Under the pieces are notes generated by a model. That model was not told the DNA's origin and ran no database searches. It saw only the letters and a list, made by a program, of their open reading frames with translations. The position numbers were made by a program, and so were the translations under genes. A stretch of DNA of 5,493 bases, from assembly GCA_903862155.1 (NCBI GenBank), contig CAIOXF010000180.1, positions 1 through 5,493 of the forward strand. Direction: 5' to 3'. Below are positions 1 through 4,261 of this stretch, piece by piece. The first letter of the stretch is position 1, and every line of letters begins with the position of its first letter. The DNA comes from an uncultured cyanobacterium (lineage in GTDB: Bacteria; Cyanobacteriota; Cyanobacteriia; PCC-6307; Cyanobiaceae).

Positions 1-1
1 C

Positions 2-772
2 CGCTGCATCGCCGTGACCCGCGCCGAAACCCAGCTGGGGGAGGCGCGCCGTTTGTTTGAGCAGGCTGGGGCCGAGGTGGTGGACCTGCCGGCCCTGGTG
101 GTGACTCCGCCCGATGAATGGGGCCCGCTCGATGACGCCCTCGAAGAGCTGGAGAGCTTCCACTGGATCGTGTTCTCCAGCGGCAATGGTGTGGAGGCGG
201 TGGAGCAGCGGCTGCGGCGCCTCGGCAGCAGCCTGGCGGGACGCCCCAAGGGCGTGAAGATCGCCGCCGTAGGCCGCAAGACCGCCGCCCAGCTCGAGGC
301 CCTCGGCGCCCCGGCCGACTTCGTGCCTCCAGCCTTCGTGGCCGACAGCCTGATCGAGCATTTCCCGGTGTCGGGCTGGGGGCTGCGGCTGCTGATGCCG
401 CGGGTGCAGAGCGGCGGGCGCACCGTGCTGGCGGAAGCCTTCGGCGAGGCGGGGGCACGGGTGGTGGAGGTGGCGGCCTATGAAACCCGCTGCCCCGAGG
501 GCCTGCCCAGCGCGGCCCAACTGGCCCTCGAGCAGGGCCGGGTGGATGCGATCACCTTCAGCAGCGGCAAAACCGTGAGCCACACCGCCGCCATGCTCCA
601 GGCGGCCTACGGCGAAGGCTGGTTAGACCGGCTGGCCGATCTGGCGATCATCTCGATCGGGCCGCAAACCAGCGAACGCTGCCGCCAACTGCTGGGCCGG
701 GTGGATGCCGAAGCCAACCCCCACGACCTGGAGGGCCTGGTGGACGCCTGCAGCCGGGCCCTTGCGGACTGA
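2..772 (+). CDS. hemD: Uroporphyrinogen-III synthase, 5' end cut by the window edge
   Basis: HemD closes hydroxymethylbilane with inversion of ring D to give uroporphyrinogen III, the cytoplasmic branch point for heme, chlorophyll, bilins and cobalamin-type tetrapyrroles. Numbering from a GTG at 14, family features are FSSGNGVEAV (54-63), VGRKT (86-90), LLMPRVQSGGRT (126-137), AAYETRC (154-160), ITFSSGKTV (180-188) and IGPQTSERC (215-223). Together these give the usual two-lobed UROS fold. The 252 residues from that GTG are close to full family length. However, the frame is open to the window edge and reads R-C-I-A-V-T-R-A-E, so the GTG sits inside the first beta strand. The true start is therefore probably a few codons upstream, outside the window. 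The TGA stop (770-772) lies in a hairpin shared with the convergent lipoprotein gene. Family assignment is secure; only the start is unknown. Confidence 0.95.
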   Translation, partial: RCIAVTRAETQLGEARRLFEQAGAEVVDLPALVVTPPDEWGPLDDALEELESFHWIVFSSGNGVEAVEQRLRRLGSSLAGRPKGVKIAAVGRKTAAQLEALGAPADFVPPAFVADSLIEHFPVSGWGLRLLMPRVQSGGRTVLAEAFGEAGARVVEVAAYETRCPEGLPSAAQLALEQGRVDAITFSSGKTVSHTAAMLQAAYGEGWLDRLADLAIISIGPQTSERCRQLLGRVDAEANPHDLEGLVDACSRALAD

Positions 773-787
773 TCAGACCCTGATCAG
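769..787. terminator. Perfect hairpin over both convergent stop codons (possible bidirectional terminator)
   Basis: CTGATCAG occurs at 769-776 and again at 780-787, separated by ACC. Each 8-mer is itself palindromic, so the two copies are at once a direct repeat and an inverted repeat. They can form an 8-bp stem with a 3-nt loop on either strand. The left arm holds the hemD TGA (770-772) and the right arm holds the complement of the lipoprotein TGA (784-786). There is no T-tract on either side, so intrinsic termination is only an inference. It may instead act as an mRNA 3' end or pause, or have arisen by chance. Confidence 0.35.
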
Positions 788-1305
788 AGCTCGACCGCCA
801 GGTTGCGCTTGCGCTGGCGCAGGGTGAGCACGCCGCGCTGCACGTCGATGCGGGCCACACTCCAGCCAGCGGGCAGCAGATCGGTGCTGCGGCCGCCGCG
901 ATCACCCACCCGCAGGCTGCCGCTGAGGCTGCCCAGCTGCACCAGGGCCTGGGCCTGGCCGCCGCTCACGATCACACCGCTGAAGCGAAAGCCGGCCGGC
1001 AAATCCATCGGCGCAGGACCGCGCGTGGGGGCCACCACCGGCGGAGGCGCGAAGGGATCGGGCCGGCCCATGGGCACAGCCGTCACCACCTGCTGCGCGG
1101 TGGGCAGAGGCGTGAGGCCGGTGGCGGCCTGGGCTGCCGATGGGCTCGCTGCTTCCGGGGGCACTGGCTTGGGCTTGGGCAGGGGCGTCGGCGTCACCCC
1201 CGTTTCAGCCGGCGGGCTGCCACCGCAGGCCACCAGGAGCCCGAGGGGAAGCATCACGAGCCACCGCTCAGCGGCCGCTTTCCACCAGCTGCTTGAAGCG
1301 GTCAA
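784..1305 (-). CDS. Putative proline-rich lipoprotein with a PilP/GspC-like C-terminal region
   Basis: I do not recognise a named family. Read from a TTG at 1305, the 173-residue product has a lipoprotein signal peptide: basic residues K9 and R14, a hydrophobic stretch 15-25, and lipobox L-V-A-C with C27 as the lipidation site. A Pro/Ala/Thr-rich linker follows (about 30-100, including KPKPVPP). It contains RPDPFAPPP (81-89), resembling the basic-DPF motif before the folded part of PilP/GspC-type proteins. The C-terminal 105-173 looks beta-rich (F-S-G-V-I-V-S-G-G, A-L-V-Q-L, L-R-V-G-D, G-W-S-V-A-R-I). Starting at TTG overlaps the SRPBCC gene by 38 bp. GTG at 1257 or ATG at 1254 would avoid this but leaves only 10 or 11 residues before the lipobox Cys and no basic n-region, so I prefer the longer form. 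It is the last gene of the crtQ block. The lipoprotein call is good; any secretion or pilus role is speculative. Confidence 0.75.
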   Translation of the reverse strand: MTASSSWWKAAAERWLVMLPLGLLVACGGSPPAETGVTPTPLPKPKPVPPEAASPSAAQAATGLTPLPTAQQVVTAVPMGRPDPFAPPPVVAPTRGPAPMDLPAGFRFSGVIVSGGQAQALVQLGSLSGSLRVGDRGGRSTDLLPAGWSVARIDVQRGVLTLRQRKRNLAVEL

Positions 1306-1708
1306 GGTTGGCCTGCAATTCCTTGGTCACGATGCCCCCCAGGATGGTGGGTTCCATCAGGGGTGCCAAGACCCCCGGCAGCTCGTAGCTCACGCTGAGC
1401 TTCACGGCCGTCACGGCATCGCCCTGGGGGTAGAAGCGCACGGCCCCCTTGGTGGGCAGCCCCCCCACCGACTCCCAGTGCAGCTGCTGGGCCTCCACCC
1501 GCTGGGTGATGCGCGCCTTCCAGTGGAAGCGAAAGCCCTGGGCTGCCAGGGTCCAATCGGTGAGGTCGGGATCGTTGGGCTCGGTCACCACCGACTCGAT
1601 CCAGCGCATCCACTTCGGCATCGCCTCCAGATCGCTCCACACCTCCCACACGCGCGCGGACGATGCGGCGATCTCCGTGGTGACGCTGTGCTCGAGCCAA
1701 CGGCCCAT
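1268..1708 (-). CDS. SRPBCC (START/COQ10-like, cyclase/dehydrase) family protein
   Basis: This 146-residue protein has the pattern of the SRPBCC hydrophobic-ligand-binding fold. Its N-terminal strand is HSVTTEI (7-13). The helix and loop VWEVWSDLEAMPKWMRWIESV (20-40) matches the 'VW...SD.e..P.Wm..I.sV' signature. Middle strands include FRFHWKARITQR (59-70) and HWESVGGLPTKGAVRFYP (77-94). The C-terminal half has VKLSVSYELPG (102-112) and the long closing helix ending LDRFKQLVE (135-143). No signal peptide or membrane segment is seen, so it should be cytosolic or membrane-peripheral. The ATG at 1708 is 20 bp after the crtQ stop with a weak GAGA ribosome site 6 nt upstream; earlier in-frame starts would lie inside crtQ. 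A cyclase/dehydrase-type gene also follows crtQ in Synechocystis (slr0940-slr0941, from memory), which suggests a carotenoid or other lipophilic ligand. The ligand itself is unknown. Confidence 0.92.
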   Translation of the reverse strand: MGRWLEHSVTTEIAASSARVWEVWSDLEAMPKWMRWIESVVTEPNDPDLTDWTLAAQGFRFHWKARITQRVEAQQLHWESVGGLPTKGAVRFYPQGDAVTAVKLSVSYELPGVLAPLMEPTILGGIVTKELQANLDRFKQLVESGR

Positions 1709-1713
1709 AACGG

Positions 1714-1737
1714 TTCTCAGGCGGGGTCTCAGGCAGT
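1714..1737 (-). repeat. Imperfect 12-bp tandem repeat giving crtQ a second in-frame stop
   Basis: On the + strand TCTCAGGC occurs at 1715-1722 and 1727-1734, within 12-bp units (1714-1725 and 1726-1737) that match at 9 of 12 bases. Read on the - strand, the upstream unit holds the crtQ stop TGA (1731-1729). The downstream unit places another TGA (1719-1717) exactly four codons later in the same frame. The repeat fills most of the 20-bp gap before the SRPBCC start and also supplies that gene's GAGA ribosome-site candidate. A small slippage duplication is the simplest origin. Confidence 0.5.
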
Positions 1738-3222
1738 AGCAGGGTTGCTGGCCAGCTCGGCCGTACGGCCCAGGATGGCAGCAGCGGCCAGCCGACCGCT
1801 CATCGTGGCGCCCTCCATCGAGTCGATGTAGTCCTGCTTGGTGTAGCTGCCGGCCAGATAGAAGTTCCCCACCGGCGTGCGCTGATCCGGGCGGTAAGGC
1901 TCCATGCCAGGTGCTTCGCGGTAGAGCGACTGAGCCAGCTTCACCACGTTGCTCCACACCAGCTTGAGGCCGCGGGCGGAGGGGAAGAGTTCGCGCACCT
2001 GGGCATCGGTGTGGGCCACGATCTCTTCGGTTTTCTTGGGGATCCAGGGATCACCGGGGGTGAGCACGCACTGCAGCAGGGAACCCACCCCGGGCTTGCG
2101 GTAATCCACTGGGCTGGAGAGGGCCAGATCGGCGAAGCAGCTGAAGTCGGCGTCGGCGGTGTAGAGCAGGTTGTCGAGGCCGGTGGGCTGGTCCACGTTG
2201 CCGCGGGCAGCCTGTTGGGCCGGGGTGTCGCCCAGCTCCGTGACCCAACCGTCGTAGCGGAGCTGCACCGTGGCCACCGGCACGGCTTCCAACTTGTAGA
2301 TGTTGTCGAACAGGGGCCAGCGCCGCCAGGCCTCGGGCACCATGCGCTGAATCCCGGGCACATCGCAGGCCGCCAGGTAGGCCTCAGCCTGCACGGTGAT
2401 ATCGCCATCGGGGGTGCCGAGCCTGAGGCCGCTCACCTGGGTGCTGGGCATACCATCCACGCCGGTGGCGCCTTCCTCGAACATCACCTCGGTGACGCGA
2501 TGGCGCAGATGCAGCTGACCGCCGCGCTGGGTGATGTAGTCGAGGATCGGGCCGGTGAGCCAGCGGTGGGGCGAGCCCTTGAGCAGGTTGAGCTTGGAGG
2601 CTTCGGTTTTCGCCGCAAACATCATGAAGATGGTGAGCATGCAGCGTGCCGAGATCGCCTCGCAATCGATGAAGCCGAGCGCATAGGCAATCGGGTTCCA
2701 CATCCGCTTGATGCTCTGCTCACTACCGCCGTGGCCGAGGAACCACTGCTGGAAGCTGATGCGATCGAGATCACGGATCACCTTCATCGCGCCCTCGTAA
2801 TCCACCAGGCCGCGCACGATCGGGCTGGTGCCCAGGGCCAGGGCGTTGCGCAGCTTGTCGATCCAGTCGAGCTGGGGGGTGGTGAAGAAGGCCTTGAGGC
2901 CGTTGAACGGGGCGCCCAGGGCGAAACGGAAATCCAGCTCGCGCAGATCCCCGCCCTTGTTCACGAACAGGTGGGTGTGGTCTTTGGGCAGCAGGTTCTC
3001 AAACGCGCCCACCTTGCGCAGCAGGGCGAAGAGGTTGGCGTAGTTGAAGAAGAACACATGCAGCCCCATCTCGATGTGGTTGCCGCCCTCATCCACCCAG
3101 CTGCCCACCTTGCCGCCCATGAACGGCCGCGCCTCATAGAGGTCCACGCTGTGGCCGGCGTCCACCAGATCCACCGCCGCCGCCAGTCCGGCCAGTCCCG
3201 CTCCCACGATGGCGACCCGCAC
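1729..3222 (-). CDS. crtQ: Zeta-carotene desaturase (9,9'-di-cis-zeta-carotene desaturase)
   Basis: CrtQ (Zds) is the FAD-dependent, membrane-associated enzyme that introduces two double bonds into 9,9'-di-cis-zeta-carotene via neurosporene to give poly-cis-lycopene, with plastoquinone as likely acceptor. The 497-residue product has an N-terminal dinucleotide-binding fold with G7-A-G9-L-A-G12, acidic E30 at the end of the second strand, and the FAD loop R-P-F-M-G-G-K (32-38). It has the family block NHIEMGLHVFF (48-58). The C-terminal FAD/carotenoid-desaturase signature YLAGSYTKQDYIDSMEGATM (455-474) continues to about 484, followed by a 13-residue tail. Internal blocks such as MWNPIAYALGFIDCE and NLLYTADADFSCFADLAL are typical of plant and cyanobacterial Zds rather than phytoene desaturase CrtP. 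The start is GTG at 3222 (M-R-V-A-I-V-G-A-G, the usual N-terminus), with GGAG at 3233-3230 as ribosome site. It heads the - strand block. No disruptions are seen. Confidence 0.97.
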   Translation of the reverse strand: MRVAIVGAGLAGLAAAVDLVDAGHSVDLYEARPFMGGKVGSWVDEGGNHIEMGLHVFFFNYANLFALLRKVGAFENLLPKDHTHLFVNKGGDLRELDFRFALGAPFNGLKAFFTTPQLDWIDKLRNALALGTSPIVRGLVDYEGAMKVIRDLDRISFQQWFLGHGGSEQSIKRMWNPIAYALGFIDCEAISARCMLTIFMMFAAKTEASKLNLLKGSPHRWLTGPILDYITQRGGQLHLRHRVTEVMFEEGATGVDGMPSTQVSGLRLGTPDGDITVQAEAYLAACDVPGIQRMVPEAWRRWPLFDNIYKLEAVPVATVQLRYDGWVTELGDTPAQQAARGNVDQPTGLDNLLYTADADFSCFADLALSSPVDYRKPGVGSLLQCVLTPGDPWIPKKTEEIVAHTDAQVRELFPSARGLKLVWSNVVKLAQSLYREAPGMEPYRPDQRTPVGNFYLAGSYTKQDYIDSMEGATMSGRLAAAAILGRTAELASNPATA

Positions 3223-3336
3223 CCGCCTGCTCCACGCTGAGTGGGGCGACTCTATGGAGCGGGGCCGAGGGGAGGCGGGCCTGGCTGCTGGCGGATCTGC
3301 CTACATTTGGAATCAAGCCCTCCTGTTCGACGTTCC
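3223..3336. promoter_or_regulatory. Divergent promoter region between crtQ and the IscA-type gene
   Basis: These 114 bp are the only long intergenic stretch and must hold the start signals for two divergent units. On the + strand TACATT (3302-3307) is a fair -10 candidate, 29 nt before the ATG at 3337, but I see no convincing -35 at 16-18 bp spacing. On the - strand TAGAGT (3254-3249) matches 4 of 6 -10 positions, 26 nt before the crtQ GTG, again without a clear -35. The Shine-Dalgarno GGAG for crtQ is at 3233-3230; the IscA-type gene has none that I can see. Region function is inferred from gene orientation; the individual boxes are weak. Confidence 0.4.
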
Positions 3337-3759
3337 ATGACCGCTGAAACGGCCATCCCCGAGCAGACCGCCGCACCTTCACAGCCCCCCATCACCCACA
3401 CCGGCAAGGACGGCAAAGGCATCCTGATCACCGAGCCCGCCATGAAGCAGCTGGCCACGCTGATCAACCAGCAGGGTGAGAACAAGGTGCTGCGGGTGGG
3501 CGTGCGCTCCGGCGGCTGCAGCGGCATGAGCTACACGATGGATTTCGTGGACGCCGCCGCCATCCGCGACGACGACGAGCGCTACGAGTACGCGCCGGCC
3601 GGCGGCCCCACCTTCACCGTGGTGTGCGATCCCAAGAGCCTCCTCTACATCTATGGAATGCAGCTCGACTTCTCCACGGCCCTGATCGGCGGCGGCTTCA
3701 ACTTCACCAACCCCAACGCCACCCAGACCTGCGGCTGCGGCAGCTCGTTTGCGGTGTGA
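3337..3759 (+). CDS. A-type Fe-S cluster carrier/assembly protein (HesB/IscA/SufA family)
   Basis: A-type proteins accept and pass on Fe-S clusters to apoproteins in the SUF pathway that dominates in cyanobacteria and plastids. The 140-residue product has the three ligand cysteines: C61 in SGGCSGMSY (58-66) and C132-G-C134 in TQTCGCGSSF (129-138). The cyanobacterial/plastid blocks DPKSLLYIYG (98-107) and LIGGGFNFTNPNATQ (116-130) are present. A fourth cysteine, C97 (V-V-C-D-P-K), is also seen from memory in CpIscA-type relatives. The first 25 or so residues are a Thr/Pro/Ala-rich extension before the core (GILITEPAMKQL), making it longer than the roughly 107-residue E. coli IscA. The frame is open upstream, but the ATG at 3337 is chosen because the added sequence is non-family and Gly/Arg-rich. 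It is divergent from crtQ and 52 bp upstream of the TPR gene. Whether it corresponds to the cyanobacterial genes called iscA or sufA I cannot decide, so no symbol is given. Confidence 0.96.
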   Translation: MTAETAIPEQTAAPSQPPITHTGKDGKGILITEPAMKQLATLINQQGENKVLRVGVRSGGCSGMSYTMDFVDAAAIRDDDERYEYAPAGGPTFTVVCDPKSLLYIYGMQLDFSTALIGGGFNFTNPNATQTCGCGSSFAV

Positions 3760-3773
3760 CCACCGCTGGGTGG
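3760..3773 (+). terminator. Small stem-loop directly after the IscA-type stop codon
   Basis: CCACC (3760-3764) pairs perfectly with GGTGG (3769-3773) around the 4-nt loop GCTG, starting at the base after the TGA stop. The stem is only 5 bp and no T-run follows, so it is a weak candidate for an attenuating or mRNA-stabilising element rather than a true terminator. It sits in the 52-bp gap before the TPR gene, which otherwise shows no clear promoter or Shine-Dalgarno. Confidence 0.2.
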
Positions 3774-3811
3774 CAATGTGATCAGAGCCAATCGGCCAGC
3801 CGTCGCGCGCC

Positions 3812-4261
3812 ATGACCACCACCGAAGCCGCCAGCACTGAAGCCGCCAGCCAGGACACCTCCCTGTTCGAACAGGCGATCGGCCGCTACAACGCCGGCGC
3901 CCCTGTGCATGAGCTGATTGGCGACTTCATCGCGATCACCGAGCAGGCTCCCCGTCAATCGGCCGGCTGGACCTGCCTGGCCTGGCTGCAGCTGCTCAAC
4001 AACGAGCCGATCGCGGCCCTGAGGTCGGCCAAGGTGGCCGTGAGGCTCAACCCCCAGGACCCCCAGGCCCGCGTGAACCTGAGCCTGGCGATGCTGGAAA
4101 CCGGCACCAAGGGCGTGCGCGAGCACATCGAAATCGTGCAGCGGGTGATGGTGATGGCCCCTGAGTTGGCCCAGGAGCTGCAGGAATCGATCGAAGATGG
4201 CCTGGCCCGCAAGCCCGGCTGGGATGCGATGGAGAAGGTGAAGGCCTGGTTGAACAGTTGA
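3812..4261 (+). CDS. Small tetratricopeptide-repeat (TPR) protein
   Basis: This 149-residue, soluble-looking protein has no signal peptide or membrane segment. After a low-complexity Thr/Ala/Glu/Ser-rich start (2-16), the remainder reads as alpha-helical hairpins. One good TPR runs about 50-81: W53, L57 and A58, L61, then A68, A73-A76 and the closing L-N-P (79-81), with hydrophobic and small residues near consensus spacing. A second, degenerate repeat covers about 84-117 (A-R-V-N-L-S-L-A, then V-M-A-P). Helix 17-48 may be an incomplete repeat in front, and 118-149 a capping helix. TPRs bind proteins, so a scaffold or adaptor role is inferred; the partner is unknown. The ATG at 3812 is the only sensible start, though no ribosome site is visible. 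It overlaps the following LpxB-like gene by 4 nt, suggesting coupled translation and possibly a shared process. Confidence 0.9.
   Translation: MTTTEAASTEAASQDTSLFEQAIGRYNAGAPVHELIGDFIAITEQAPRQSAGWTCLAWLQLLNNEPIAALRSAKVAVRLNPQDPQARVNLSLAMLETGTKGVREHIEIVQRVMVMAPELAQELQESIEDGLARKPGWDAMEKVKAWLNS
3824..3853 (+). repeat. 15-bp tandem duplication in the TPR gene (EAAST/EAASQ)
   Basis: GAAGCCGCCAGC occurs at 3824-3835 and identically at 3839-3850, a 15-bp period. The units encode E-A-A-S-T (residues 5-9) and E-A-A-S-Q (10-14). The repeat keeps frame and lies in the disordered N-terminal leader, as expected from replication slippage in a region under little constraint. Confidence 0.8.

Noticed and set aside
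803..1831. Open frame of about 342 codons on the + strand opposite the lipoprotein and SRPBCC genes.
   Set aside because: Its product is Arg/Pro/Gly/His low-complexity with no recognisable domain, and it crosses three recognisable - strand reading frames.
1709..1957. An N-terminal extension of the SRPBCC protein reaching back into crtQ.
   Set aside because: It would overlap the conserved C-terminal signature of crtQ by 229 bp in another frame and has no SRPBCC-like sequence; ATG at 1708 fits the family start.
2011..3240. Open frame of about 409 codons on the + strand opposite crtQ.
   Set aside because: It is exactly antisense to a clear crtQ, is His/Gly/Ala/Val-rich without family motifs, and results from high GC third-position bias.
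3241..3336. An upstream GTG start adding 32 residues to the IscA-type protein.
   Set aside because: The added sequence is Gly/Arg-rich, unlike the family, and would consume the whole divergent promoter region.
3779..3788. TGATCAGAGC, also found at 781-790, as a possible shared regulatory site.
   Set aside because: Only two copies, one explained by the stop-codon hairpin; TGATCA is common in this window inside genes, so chance is enough.
3379..3858. Open frame of about 159 codons on the - strand across the IscA-type gene.
   Set aside because: It is antisense to a well-conserved Fe-S carrier and is Ala/Gly/His/Val-rich without a domain.
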